A stretch of DNA of 32,780 nt from Bacteroidales bacterium (GCA_031272415.1 JAISTU010000159.1:1-32780); one strand, 5' to 3'; positions 10,912 to 20,032 are shown, numbered from the stretch's first letter. Numbers and translations are program-made. Notes: generated by a model from the letters alone, not told the origin.

Positions 10912-13900
10912 ATGCGGTTTAACAGTTGGATTTATCGGATTTTGGGGATTTTGATACTCATTTTGGCGACAGTTGCGGGGAAAGGGCAAGTTGCTTCTTT
11001 CAATTTTTCGCAGCCCAATGGTGCTTGTGCACCTTCAATGGTGAACTTTACAAACACAAGTTCAGCCAATTATACGAGTATCAGTTGGAATTTTGGGGAT
11101 TTTTCAAGTCCAAGCAATGCACTCGATCCCTCACATCCTTACTCCAATCCGGGTGTGTATGTGGTTACGCTGACTATGACCTATCCTAACGGCACGCGAA
11201 CTGCCATCGACACCGTCCGCGTTTATCAAAAGCCTGATTTTGACTTCTCCAAACTCAATGACAGTATTTGCTCCGGCAATAGTATCAGTTTTACGTCTTC
11301 GGTCATTTATCCGCCTTCTTTGTCGGAAGTGGCTTCTTATTTGTGGAATTTTGGCGATGGATTGTCGGATTCGATTTCCCCCGTTTCGCACATTTACGGC
11401 AAGGATACTATTGATAGACATTACACTGTTTCTCTGACAGTTACGGATATTCACGGCTGCTCTGATATTGTTACAAAAAATAATTATCTGACTTTGTGGG
11501 CGACGCCGAAAGTGGATTTTACGGCGGATAAAACGGCATTTTGTCAGCCCCCTATTCCAACGGTGGAAGCAGTGCATTTTACGAATTTAACAAGTGCCGT
11601 CAATGCTAATTCGTACCTTTGGAATTTTGGGGACGGCAGTGCGATTGATGCCACAAAAAATCCAACTCACACTTATTCTGCCCCCACGAATGCAAAATAT
11701 TCCGTCAAATTGGTCGCCACCTCCCCCAAGGGCTGCAAAGATAGTTTGACAAAGAGCAATTACATTGATTTTCACATATTTGAGTCAAGATTTGAAGTTT
11801 CTAATCGCTTCGGTTGCGACTCTTTGGTAACATTTGTAAGGGGCATGAATGGCAGCGGAACAACTTATTTTTGGGATTTTGGAGACGGCGACACCGCCAC
11901 AACTCGCTCCGAATCTTTGCCACATAGATACAAATATCCGGGTGATTATGTAATTACTGTCTATAGCACCTCATTAGAAGGCTGTCAAGATATTGATACT
12001 GTGCATATTAGGGTGTATGATGTTCCTGACGCCACTTTTTACGCCTCCGATACTGCATGGTGCGACCCTTTTCAACCCATAATATTAAAAAACACAACAA
12101 ATTACGGCTATTCTGATGATTTTGGATTAGGCTCTGTCGTTTGGCACATAGGATTGATTGCACCGAACGATACATTATTATTTGGAGATAGTCTAACATT
12201 TGCTTATGGAGATAAATTCTACGATGCATACACAATAAGTTTATCTGTTACTACCCCTTATGGGTGCGTTTTAGTTCCTAATTCTCATAGTGTAAGTATA
12301 TATTCATTTAAGATACAGGATGAAATGTATGAAGAAGTTGTTGTCCCCGATCATTGTCATCCTAACGGTTGGGCAGAATACGTTTTTCCCAACTTTTTAT
12401 CTACATCAAATTTCACCAAAGCAATTATATATTGGCAGTATCCGGACACCACTATTTTTGATACCGTTCCGCTAAATGGGAACGTAGAAAAAGATATAGA
12501 TGGGATATATACTTTAAAAAGAGAGTTGTTCTCAAACCTTACTTTTTCGTATCTTTATCCTGATACAGGAGTCTATGAAATGCGATTTCATCTTGAAAAT
12601 GAAGACGGTTGCGAAAAAGATTATATACATCCGGTGCCTATTGGCTTGCATCCTTTGGGTACTTTTGATTATGAATATACAGAAAATTGCTACAGCGTAG
12701 GGGGGATGTGGGTCACGGGGCGGGACTCCTTAATGATGGATAGCAGTTTGGCAGCGCCCGATAGTGTCAAAACCACAAGTTGGAAATGGCTTGAATTTAC
12801 AGACCAAGCCATTTCCAACAATAATCCTTGCTTTGTAAGACCTTTTGCAGTAGGTTATTATGGTGTAAAAATGATACCCTATCATAATTTATGTCCGGGG
12901 GATACAGTATGTATAGATTCTGTTGGTTATATTTGTCCGCCAATTGCTGCACTCACATATCCTCCTGCTTTTGACCCTCCTGGATCTATTTTTTGTGATA
13001 CCTCTAAATTTACTTTTGAGAGTCAATCTGTGCAAGCCACGCGTGAGTGGTGGTGGTATGGCGACACATCTTTTTGGTACGGCGGTAGCAATTCAGGCTG
13101 GATACACCCCGATAGCAATCCTACATTTGATTATATGCCACATGCTTTGAATTATTTGTATGAATCTGAAGGATTTGTAATTACCAATTTAATAGCCGTC
13201 AATGATGATACCAATAGAAACAGCCCTACTTATAATCCTTGCGGTTATTGTGAAGATACCAATCGCGTTTCATTTGTTATTTCAATTGAGGACACCATAG
13301 TACATCCAACTACAGAGTCGCTATATTGCCAAAATGCAAGTGTTTTATTTTATGATTCAAGCAGATGCACAGATAAAATAATATATTGGGGAATATATGC
13401 TGATGGACTTACAAATACCGGTCCTTTTGATTCATGGAATAATGAATTTTCGACTGTCAATAAAGTTACGGCTGCAGGTGGCGTTATAAGTGGATATATA
13501 TGGGATGAAAGTTTTTGGGGGTGCAAAAGGTATCATCCTTTTTCCATTTATGTTTATCCTCAATCTACGCCGCGTTTTCGCTCCAGTTATGACAGCCTTA
13601 ATTACCATTATAGAACAGATACCATTTGTGCCAATAACCCTGATACGCTATATTTTATAGACAGTTCTTATACTGCTTATCCATTTGATACTCTTGATAT
13701 TATAAGTTACAGGTGGTGGGTTTTTGCCGATACATTAACGGTGATAGATACAATGTGTGGCAAAAATTTAACTTTGATAGATACTTTTGCGGGCATTCAC
13801 AATGTCAGATTAACGATTGTCAATGAGGCAGGGTGCGAATCTTACGTTGATGGTTCCAGTTATATCGTTTCTACAAAGGTATTTCCGTCCTTTGTGAGCG

Positions 13901-15831
13901 ATGCGGATGCACATTGTGAGGATAAGCCGGTCGGATTTGTCAGCACTTCTGAAATTTTTCCTGAACAAATGCGGGATTATGCCCAAATTTCATACACTTG
14001 GGATTTTGGGGACGGCTCACCGTGGGAAACTTACTACACCCCGAACGGCTGGACAAAACCGGATACCGTTTTTCATGCCTATTCTACTGCTTCTATGAAC
14101 AGCAAATACGCTGTTACTCTGACAGTTAACGTAACCGGCATCCCCTGCTCGGCAAGCGTTACAGATACGGTGAGAATCCACAAAGTGAAAGCCATTTTTT
14201 CGGACAATGGACATCAATATCCTTGCCCAAGCGATTTGGGCAGAAGTATCACATTTACAGACAGTTCCATTGGCAACATTACTTGGTGGCATTGGAATTT
14301 TGGCGATACTGTCAGCGGCACTTCCAACGATGTCTATGGCGACACGCAACGCACTGTAGTTCACACTTATACACGCTCCGGCAGTTACACTATCCACTTG
14401 GTAGTCAGGGACGACATCGGCTGCACAGACAGCATAACGGCAACAAATTACGTTTTTATTGACGGTCCGCAAGGCGATGTTGATTATGCACCACTTTCGG
14501 GCTGCTTGGATTTGTCGGTTACTTTTACGCCCAATATTTCGCTCTCAGACACCATTATTTTCAACCCCGATGGCGGTAATTTGTTTTCCCAAGCGGGCAG
14601 CAATCTCAATCAACCTTTCACTTTTACTTACACACAGCCGTATCCTTATGTTCCTTATTTTTATCTTATTCAATGGGTTAATAATCAAGGAGTTATGGAA
14701 AGATGTGTAGTTGAATGGCGAGGCAAAGACACCATTTATCCCATGCACTTGGATGTAGATTTTACAAGCGAAAGCCCCTATTGCTCTCACAATCCGGCAG
14801 AATTTGTGTCATATATTCAAACAACGCCGAATGTATATATTGATTCGCTGATTTGGGACTTTGGCAATGGAGACAAAGGCTCACAGCCCACAACGCAATA
14901 TGAAACGGAGGTCGACACACAAATTGTTGTCTGTTTAAAAGTATCTGCAAAACATTGTGATTCAACAATTTGCAAAGAAATAACGGTACTGCCTTTGCCC
15001 CCGATTGATTTCAAACCCGATTCGGCTGCATTCTGTCAGGGAGAAGAAGTGAAATTTTATATAGATAGTACAACAGATATTTCACATATTATCAAATATT
15101 TATGGACTTTCAAAGACGGATTTACAAGCACAAATTATCCTCTCAAACGTGCTTTTTCGCAGACAGGAATTTATCCCTTTGATGTCAAAATTGATTTTAA
15201 TATGAACAGAAATTGCTCAAAAATTTACCATGACACTTTTGATTTTTTGATATATGATGCTCCTGTGGCTGAATTTAGTGCCGATATTTGGGAAACTTTA
15301 CCTGAAAAAATGATACAATTCACTGATTTATCGACAAGTACAAGTCCTATTTTGCTGTGGCAATGGGATTTTGGAGACGGCGAAGAAGACTATCTGCAAA
15401 ATCCTACACATTCTTATTCTTCATCGGGCTATTTTACTGTAAATCTGTTAATTGAAGACCAAAATGGCTGTCAAGACACTGTTTCTCACAAAATTATCAT
15501 CAAAGAATTGTTTACTTTTCCCAATGTTTTCACTCCTGATGCGGGTGGGGGAAAGCAGTATTATTTTCGCCCCGTTGAAGAAAAAGGCACGTTTGAGGAG
15601 TTTACAATCATTGTCTATGACCGTTGGGGAGTAGAAATTTGGCGACAAAAGTGCCAATCACCTGATTGTCCGTCAAAAGAAGATACATTTTGGTGGGACG
15701 GCACTAACAAACAAGGCAAACATGTAGTCGATGGTGTTTATTTTTGGACGGTTTATGCTCTCCCCCAATCCAACTCCGATACCGTTATTCTCAACGGCTC
15801 TGTAACGGTTTTGAGTAGTCCAAACAATTGA
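10912..15831 (+). CDS. Giant PKD-repeat surface protein with T9SS type B (gliding-associated) C-terminal domain
   Basis: A 1639-residue exported protein. The ATG at 10912 is used; a TTG at 10903 would only add three residues. A signal peptide spans about residues 1-26 (FNSWIYRILGILILILATV, then GKGQ). PKD-like W(N/D)FGDG motifs fall near residues 59, 143, 236, 320, 1029, 1128, 1314, 1397 (degenerate WTFKDG) and 1484. The stretch of about 400-1000 is more divergent, with many cysteines and W/Y. The last 100 residues (TFPNVFTPDAGGG, YDRWGVEIW, WWDGTNKQGKHVVDGVYFW) are the type B sorting domain of T9SS cargo. Predicted role is adhesin or surface filament, exported by T9SS and possibly paired with a PorP/SprF protein. 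The stop TGA lies within an AATTGAAA-type repeat. Confidence 0.93.
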   Translation: MRFNSWIYRILGILILILATVAGKGQVASFNFSQPNGACAPSMVNFTNTSSANYTSISWNFGDFSSPSNALDPSHPYSNPGVYVVTLTMTYPNGTRTAIDTVRVYQKPDFDFSKLNDSICSGNSISFTSSVIYPPSLSEVASYLWNFGDGLSDSISPVSHIYGKDTIDRHYTVSLTVTDIHGCSDIVTKNNYLTLWATPKVDFTADKTAFCQPPIPTVEAVHFTNLTSAVNANSYLWNFGDGSAIDATKNPTHTYSAPTNAKYSVKLVATSPKGCKDSLTKSNYIDFHIFESRFEVSNRFGCDSLVTFVRGMNGSGTTYFWDFGDGDTATTRSESLPHRYKYPGDYVITVYSTSLEGCQDIDTVHIRVYDVPDATFYASDTAWCDPFQPIILKNTTNYGYSDDFGLGSVVWHIGLIAPNDTLLFGDSLTFAYGDKFYDAYTISLSVTTPYGCVLVPNSHSVSIYSFKIQDEMYEEVVVPDHCHPNGWAEYVFPNFLSTSNFTKAIIYWQYPDTTIFDTVPLNGNVEKDIDGIYTLKRELFSNLTFSYLYPDTGVYEMRFHLENEDGCEKDYIHPVPIGLHPLGTFDYEYTENCYSVGGMWVTGRDSLMMDSSLAAPDSVKTTSWKWLEFTDQAISNNNPCFVRPFAVGYYGVKMIPYHNLCPGDTVCIDSVGYICPPIAALTYPPAFDPPGSIFCDTSKFTFESQSVQATREWWWYGDTSFWYGGSNSGWIHPDSNPTFDYMPHALNYLYESEGFVITNLIAVNDDTNRNSPTYNPCGYCEDTNRVSFVISIEDTIVHPTTESLYCQNASVLFYDSSRCTDKIIYWGIYADGLTNTGPFDSWNNEFSTVNKVTAAGGVISGYIWDESFWGCKRYHPFSIYVYPQSTPRFRSSYDSLNYHYRTDTICANNPDTLYFIDSSYTAYPFDTLDIISYRWWVFADTLTVIDTMCGKNLTLIDTFAGIHNVRLTIVNEAGCESYVDGSSYIVSTKVFPSFVSDADAHCEDKPVGFVSTSEIFPEQMRDYAQISYTWDFGDGSPWETYYTPNGWTKPDTVFHAYSTASMNSKYAVTLTVNVTGIPCSASVTDTVRIHKVKAIFSDNGHQYPCPSDLGRSITFTDSSIGNITWWHWNFGDTVSGTSNDVYGDTQRTVVHTYTRSGSYTIHLVVRDDIGCTDSITATNYVFIDGPQGDVDYAPLSGCLDLSVTFTPNISLSDTIIFNPDGGNLFSQAGSNLNQPFTFTYTQPYPYVPYFYLIQWVNNQGVMERCVVEWRGKDTIYPMHLDVDFTSESPYCSHNPAEFVSYIQTTPNVYIDSLIWDFGNGDKGSQPTTQYETEVDTQIVVCLKVSAKHCDSTICKEITVLPLPPIDFKPDSAAFCQGEEVKFYIDSTTDISHIIKYLWTFKDGFTSTNYPLKRAFSQTGIYPFDVKIDFNMNRNCSKIYHDTFDFLIYDAPVAEFSADIWETLPEKMIQFTDLSTSTSPILLWQWDFGDGEEDYLQNPTHSYSSSGYFTVNLLIEDQNGCQDTVSHKIIIKELFTFPNVFTPDAGGGKQYYFRPVEEKGTFEEFTIIVYDRWGVEIWRQKCQSPDCPSKEDTFWWDGTNKQGKHVVDGVYFWTVYALPQSNSDTVILNGSVTVLSSPNN

Positions 15832-15849
15832 AAATTGAGATTTTTTTAG

Positions 15850-15874
15850 AGTAGAGACGTGGCACGCCGCGTCT
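15850..15874. repeat. AGACGTGGC-type palindrome after T9SS cargo gene
   Basis: AGACGTGGC (15855-15863), two bases, then GCCGCGTCT form a near-perfect palindrome; the one variant base still pairs as G-U in RNA. It starts about 20 bp after the PKD gene stop and could act as a transcript 3' hairpin. Sister copies are at 25215-25241 and 27853-27879. Confidence 0.7.
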
Positions 15875-15905
15875 CCATTGTAAAACACTGATAATTATAT
15901 ACTTT

Positions 15906-15968
15906 TTCTAATTTTAGAAAAATTTTCTCCCAAAATGCAAATAAATCTCCACTCTCCACTCTACTCTA
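15906..15968 (+). repeat. Dispersed CCCAAAATGC element running into a gene end
   Basis: It begins with the palindrome TTCTAATTTTAGAA (15906-15919), then CTCCCAAAATGCAAA and variant heptamers (TCCACTC, TACTCTA). Its 3' end contains the TAG stop of the minus-strand dehydrogenase gene. The same order is found at 25507-25600. Confidence 0.7.
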
Positions 15969-17261
15969 AAGGCTCATATAATTAAGTTGATGTATTTTAT
16001 TTCTATAGGTACCTTTTACATCGAAAAGTACGGCTTTTTCTTTTGTAATTGATTGAAAATAAGACTCATCCAATGTAGCATATTGTTGATGATTGACTGC
16101 CACAATGACTGCCAAATAATCATTGCTCAACCGGTCGGTTAGTGGCAAATGATATTCATTTTCAAATTCTTCTTTATCTGCATAAGGGTCTGATATATTG
16201 ACTTTTACACCGTAATTTTGCAACTCATGCACAATATCCACCACTTTTGTATTACGAATATCTTTTACATTTTCTTTAAAAGTAGCACCCATAACAAGTA
16301 CTTTGGCATCTTTGATAGTTTCCCCCAGAGAAATAATCTTTTTGACCACCATTTTGGCAATATAAAATCCCATGCTGTCGTTAATGCTGCGACCGGATTC
16401 AATAATTTGCGGATAATGCCGATATTCTTTGGCTTTGAAAGTCAAATAATAAGGGTCTACACCAATGCAATGACCGCCCACCAAGCCGGGTTTAAAATTT
16501 AAAAAATTCCACTTTGTCGCAGCGGCTTCTAAAACCTCAAATGTATTGATACTCATTTTATTAAATATCATAGAAAGTTCGTTCATAAGTGCTATATTAA
16601 CATCTCGTTGTGTATTTTCAATAATTTTACTTGCTTCTGCAACTTTAATGGAAGAAGTTTTAAAAGTGCCTGCTTTGGCAACAATTTGGTATATTTTTGC
16701 AATTTCTTCCAAAGATTGCTCTGTGGAGGCAGAGACAATTTTTTTAACGGTAGCAAGTGTATGCTCTTTGTCGCCCGGATTGATTCTTTCGGGGCTAAAT
16801 CCTACAAAAAAATCTTTATTGAACTTTAAACCTGATGTTTTTTCGAGCAAAGGCACACAATCTTCTTCCGTACAGCCGGGATAAACTGTTGATTCATAGA
16901 TTACTATGTCTCCTTTTTTGAGTACTTTTCCTACTGTTTGGGTTGCATTGAGCAAAAGTGTCAAATCGGGCAACAAATGTGTATCAATTGGTGTCGGAAC
17001 GGCAATAATATGCACCCCCGCAGCAGATAAATCTTTTTCGTTATAGGTGAACAAAATATCACAATTTTGAAATTCTTCTTTTTCCAACTCACCGCTGGGA
17101 TCTATTGCTCTCTGCATCAATTCAATACGGTCTTTTTTGATGTCAAAACCTATCACTTTTATTTTTTTTGCAAAAGAAAGTGCTATCGGCAAGCCCACAT
17201 ATCCCAATCCAATTACAGAAAGAGATATTTGTTTGTTTATCAATTGATTATATGTATTCAT
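15966..17261 (-). CDS. UDP-N-acetyl-hexosamine 6-dehydrogenase (TviB/WbpO-like nucleotide-sugar dehydrogenase)
   Basis: A 431-residue UDP-glucose/GDP-mannose dehydrogenase-family enzyme that oxidises C6 of a UDP-sugar to a uronate with NAD+. Features: Rossmann motif IGLGYVGLP near residues 17-25, GFSPERINPGDKEH in the substrate region, catalytic Cys265 in GGHCIGVDPYYL, and a C-terminal domain with VLVMGATFKENVKDIRNTKV. These are closest to the UDP-GlcNAc/GalNAc dehydrogenases (TviB, WbpO) used for surface polysaccharide; the exact sugar is inferred. It follows the VWA gene by 24 bp on the same strand, yet no glycosyltransferases are nearby, so it is an orphan from a polysaccharide pathway. 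Its TAG stop sits in a heptamer repeat. Confidence 0.88.
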   Translation of the reverse strand: MNTYNQLINKQISLSVIGLGYVGLPIALSFAKKIKVIGFDIKKDRIELMQRAIDPSGELEKEEFQNCDILFTYNEKDLSAAGVHIIAVPTPIDTHLLPDLTLLLNATQTVGKVLKKGDIVIYESTVYPGCTEEDCVPLLEKTSGLKFNKDFFVGFSPERINPGDKEHTLATVKKIVSASTEQSLEEIAKIYQIVAKAGTFKTSSIKVAEASKIIENTQRDVNIALMNELSMIFNKMSINTFEVLEAAATKWNFLNFKPGLVGGHCIGVDPYYLTFKAKEYRHYPQIIESGRSINDSMGFYIAKMVVKKIISLGETIKDAKVLVMGATFKENVKDIRNTKVVDIVHELQNYGVKVNISDPYADKEEFENEYHLPLTDRLSNDYLAVIVAVNHQQYATLDESYFQSITKEKAVLFDVKGTYRNKIHQLNYMSL

Positions 17262-17285
17262 TTATAGTTTTACTTTAATTTTTTT

Positions 17286-19367
17286 TTAATAACCTCCACT
17301 CCATTTTCTTAAACCCCATTCTGCCGCCAACAATACAAAAATACTGACAAGCAACCAAATGCTGTTCAATAGTGAGGTGTGTTTTTTATTATAATGCACT
17401 ACCGATTTAATATTTGTGTTGTTTTCTAATGTATTGCACAGATTATCAAGGTCATTATCTGCAAAAGATTGTCCATTATTAAGCGATGCCAAATTGAACA
17501 ATAATTGATGATTGGCGACCAAATTTAAGGCTTCAATATTGAGTTGATGAACACTGAAAAAACCTGATTTTGTGTGCTTTACACCATTGTAAACCGTATT
17601 TGCCGTCCATGAATAATCGCCCTGCGGAAACAAGCCCGCATCCAAAGTATAAGCATTAAAAGTTCGCGTAAAAATAAAAGAATATTGCTTCCCTGCGGAT
17701 TTTATTTGCATTTCGACCTCCGGCTGATTAACCAATTCATAATTATCATTAAACAATTGCGCATCAAAACGGATATTTTCGCTCTCCGAAAAAACATTTT
17801 TCCCCGTAACTCTAAACAAACTGCGGTCGGCTTTGGTGGATAAATATTGCATTGTTTTGGAGACCAATTCATCAAATTCGTCCTGATGTTGAGTATATAA
17901 AAAGTTGTGCAAACGCCATCTCCACAAGCCATCACCGGCAAAAATCGCCGTCTTTCGCTCCTGATTTTGACAATATACAAAAAGCGGATAATTGGTGCTT
18001 ATTCCATTGATTTTCTGATACAAAAGCACATTGGTTGCGGGGCTTAATTTGAAATTCCCAAAAGGTACTTTTATCGGAGGCAAAACAGAAAAAAGTTGTT
18101 TGCTTGCCTCAGAGAGTAAAAAGTTGCCAAATCCTTGATTATAAAGTGGAAAAGCATCATTTTTCATGTTATTGGAGGGCAAAACTTGCAGCCCTGCATT
18201 CAATTGATTGAAAAGTCCGTAATCCGTTTGCTCGCCCAAAACATAAAAGCAAGGCATATTTAATTTTTGAATTTGAGCCGTCAATGTCGCCGCAGGATTG
18301 GTGCGAGAGGGCAATCCATGCAATACAACAATATCATAATCGGCTAATTTTCCCGTAAATTTAGACACCTCAAAAGCCTCCGTTTGGTACATATCCATCG
18401 CCTCAATGGACTGCCTAATAGCACTTATATCGGGATGAGGTGCATTGTAAATAAAGGCTATTTTTTTGCGTTGGTCAATAACCTCAATAAATATATCTTT
18501 GCGATTGTTTGCCGTCGTGATTTCACCTGTAATCGGCTCAATTTCAATGCGATAGCGATGAAGTCCGGACTCTTTTGCCTCAAAATTCAACCTCTCCCAT
18601 TGCAGATAAGAATGGGTATTGATAGTAAGTTTTTTCTCAAAAATTAAATCATCTTTGTGATAGACTTTCAAAGTGGTGCTTTGTCCTGCCAATTTGTCCG
18701 CTTTGATTAAAATTTCAAGTGGAAAAAAACTGTTTCTATAAACGGTTTTATTGTAATTTACTTTGCTGATTAACAAGTCTTTATGCTGAATTGTATCGCC
18801 CATCAAAACGCTGTAAACAGGGGCTTTGAGGCGATTGGCAGCATAATATGGGTCATTACCAACATTAAAAATACCGTCACTGAACAATACGACTGCCCCT
18901 ACATTCCTTGACGCATAAGTGGAATTGATTTGCTCAAAAAATGCCGATAAATGGCTCGTTTCATCCGAAAAATCCAACTTATTATTCGCATCTTTTAAAC
19001 GCAAACTGTCGCCAACCAAAAAAGTTTCAACCGTAAATTTATCCTCCAACTTTTGAGTAATTTGCTGTAATTTTTCTTTGAAATCTCCTTTATAATAATT
19101 TGATTTTGAGCCTGTTACAATAGATTGTGAATTATCTACTCCTATTAAAACAATCGGCTTTTCAATGTCTTTACTCGTTTTGCGAATGATAGGATTCAAA
19201 AGCAAAAAAGCAATCGCTGTAACGCAAATCGCCCGCAACACAAATGCCACACGCTTTACCCAAAGAGGCAACTCCGGCAAAGGCGTCCTAACATACAACA
19301 AAACCGCATAACCTACTCCCAAAAGCAAACACAAAAATATAAACCAAAATGAATACTGTGCAATCAT
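17286..19367 (-). CDS. VWA-domain membrane protein
   Basis: A 693-residue protein with two N-terminal membrane helices (about residues 7-26 and 40-60) and one at the C-terminus (about 670-688). After the second helix comes a von Willebrand factor A fold: the MIDAS DxSxS motif is DNSQS starting at Asp78, with a later metal-site LFSDGIFNVG. The central part is beta-rich, and the VLHGLPSRTNPAATLTAQIQ to YVLGEQ region resembles the glutamine-amidotransferase-like domain often found in such Bacteroidota proteins. The large middle portion would face the periplasm. Function unknown; homologues are common as uncharacterised BatA-like proteins. It leads a two-gene unit with the sugar dehydrogenase and has a good TAnnTTTG promoter. 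Confidence 0.8.
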   Translation of the reverse strand: MIAQYSFWFIFLCLLLGVGYAVLLYVRTPLPELPLWVKRVAFVLRAICVTAIAFLLLNPIIRKTSKDIEKPIVLIGVDNSQSIVTGSKSNYYKGDFKEKLQQITQKLEDKFTVETFLVGDSLRLKDANNKLDFSDETSHLSAFFEQINSTYASRNVGAVVLFSDGIFNVGNDPYYAANRLKAPVYSVLMGDTIQHKDLLISKVNYNKTVYRNSFFPLEILIKADKLAGQSTTLKVYHKDDLIFEKKLTINTHSYLQWERLNFEAKESGLHRYRIEIEPITGEITTANNRKDIFIEVIDQRKKIAFIYNAPHPDISAIRQSIEAMDMYQTEAFEVSKFTGKLADYDIVVLHGLPSRTNPAATLTAQIQKLNMPCFYVLGEQTDYGLFNQLNAGLQVLPSNNMKNDAFPLYNQGFGNFLLSEASKQLFSVLPPIKVPFGNFKLSPATNVLLYQKINGISTNYPLFVYCQNQERKTAIFAGDGLWRWRLHNFLYTQHQDEFDELVSKTMQYLSTKADRSLFRVTGKNVFSESENIRFDAQLFNDNYELVNQPEVEMQIKSAGKQYSFIFTRTFNAYTLDAGLFPQGDYSWTANTVYNGVKHTKSGFFSVHQLNIEALNLVANHQLLFNLASLNNGQSFADNDLDNLCNTLENNTNIKSVVHYNKKHTSLLNSIWLLVSIFVLLAAEWGLRKWSGGY

Positions 19368-19419
19368 TATCCTATTTTCTCTATCCTATTTTATTGTTAA
19401 TAAAAATAAACATAATTTA

Positions 19420-19427
19420 CAAAGATA
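19420..19427 (-). promoter_or_regulatory. Bacteroidota -7 promoter element (TATCTTTG)
   Basis: Minus-strand TTTGTGTATCTTTG lies 53 bp upstream of the VWA gene ATG. It matches TAnnTTTG with the GTG extension shared by other promoters in this window. An A/T-rich TTTTTAATTTTAAATTG patch lies upstream. Confidence 0.65.
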
Positions 19428-19591
19428 CACAAATTCTTCAATTTAAAATTAAAAACCTTTTTTTTATTTATTAATAATTTATTTTTTTTTATTTAATTTC
19501 CTGATAATAAGGATATTACGCATTATATCCTCTGTGACAAAAAGGCATAACGCAATCTTGCTTTTAATTTGTAATTGATAATTTTTAATTG

Positions 19592-19633
19592 CTCCCGATA
19601 GGGAGTGTGTAACTGCTTGCTTATCAAGCAGTT
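19592..19633. other. Two adjacent short hairpins
   Basis: CTCCC-gata-GGGAG (19592-19605) is followed by a strong stem AACTGCTTG (19611-19619) / CAAGCAGTT (19625-19633) with a 5-nt loop. On the minus strand these follow the stop of the small ORF, so they could terminate it; no clear T-tract follows. The second stem overlaps a competing one (19621-19666). Confidence 0.55.
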
Positions 19634-19666
19634 GGTGGTGGGGGGGGGGGGGTAAATGCTTGATAA
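19621..19666. repeat. Inverted repeat enclosing a 13-G homopolymer
   Basis: TTATCAAGCA (19621-19630) pairs perfectly with TGCTTGATAA (19657-19666). The loop holds GTTGGTGGT and an uninterrupted run of 13 G at 19640-19652. This stem is mutually exclusive with the AACTGCTTG/CAAGCAGTT hairpin. In this AT-rich DNA such a G run is exceptional and fits a slippage-prone tract, though an assembly artefact is possible. Confidence 0.7.
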
Positions 19667-19791
19667 TCAGTCAATTGCATAGAAAAAGTGTACTTTTTAT
19701 TGTCTCTCTCACAAAGACTCAAAGCATTCTCCCAACACATTAACACAGCACCTTCGCTGTACTTTAAATTCTGACTGATTTTATCAACCAT
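19624..19791 (-). CDS. Small hypothetical protein ending in a poly-C-encoded proline run
   Basis: A 55-residue ORF from the ATG at 19791 (MVDKISQNLKYSEG); a GTG at 19848 is possible but lies inside the likely promoter region. No family recognised. The body contains AVLMCWENALSLCERDNKKY and ends QAFTPPPPPPTA, the prolines coming from a 13-C run. Tract length sets the end: with 12 C the frame stays open to a TAA at 19479 (about 103 residues), with 14 C to a TAA at 19523 (about 89 residues). A promoter-like TACCTTCG (19838-19845) precedes it in a context almost identical to the porP promoter. It is isolated between the VWA gene and the porP-gldJ pair. Coding status is inferred from promoter, start and amino-acid composition only. 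Confidence 0.45.
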   Translation of the reverse strand: MVDKISQNLKYSEGAVLMCWENALSLCERDNKKYTFSMQLTDYQAFTPPPPPPTA

Positions 19792-19837
19792 ATTACTTTT
19801 TCCTATTAAAAATTGATTATACTTTTTACATGTTTTG

Positions 19838-19874
19838 CGAAGGTACACTTTTTTTGATACAAAAGTTAATTTTG
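19838..19874. promoter_or_regulatory. Back-to-back divergent promoter-like elements
   Basis: Minus strand: TTTTGTATCAAAAAAAGTG followed by TACCTTCG (19838-19845), close to TAnnTTTG, leading to the small ORF. Plus strand: TAATTTTG (19867-19874) preceded by TTTTTTTGATACAAAAG, leading into the repeat-rich stretch, where no plus-strand gene was recognised. The two share the central TTTTTTTGATACAAAA text. Confidence 0.5.
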
Positions 19875-19942
19875 CGAAAAAAAATTTGCAATTATTTTAT
19901 AATTTATTGATTGTCAAGGAGAAATTTTTTTAAGTTTTTTTA

Positions 19943-19994
19943 TTGTCTGAACTTTGATTTTCGTATGATTGATGTGATTAACATGATTTTATAA
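19943..19994 (+). repeat. Single arm of the GTCTGAAC repeat family
   Basis: TTGTCTGAAC followed by a GATTTTCGTATGATT-type arm, as at 25250, 25300, 27888 and 27938. No matching right arm is present, so this is a partial or diverged copy. Confidence 0.65.
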
Positions 19995-20032
19995 AGGTAG
20001 AGAATTTAACCCGAAAGTTTTAATTTTCATAA

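Noticed and set aside
14017-14472. Long minus-strand ORFs inside the PKD gene (for example 151 residues here, and 148 at 11131-11577)
   Set aside because: Antisense shadows of a gene with strong domain evidence; their translations show no family, start context or promoter.
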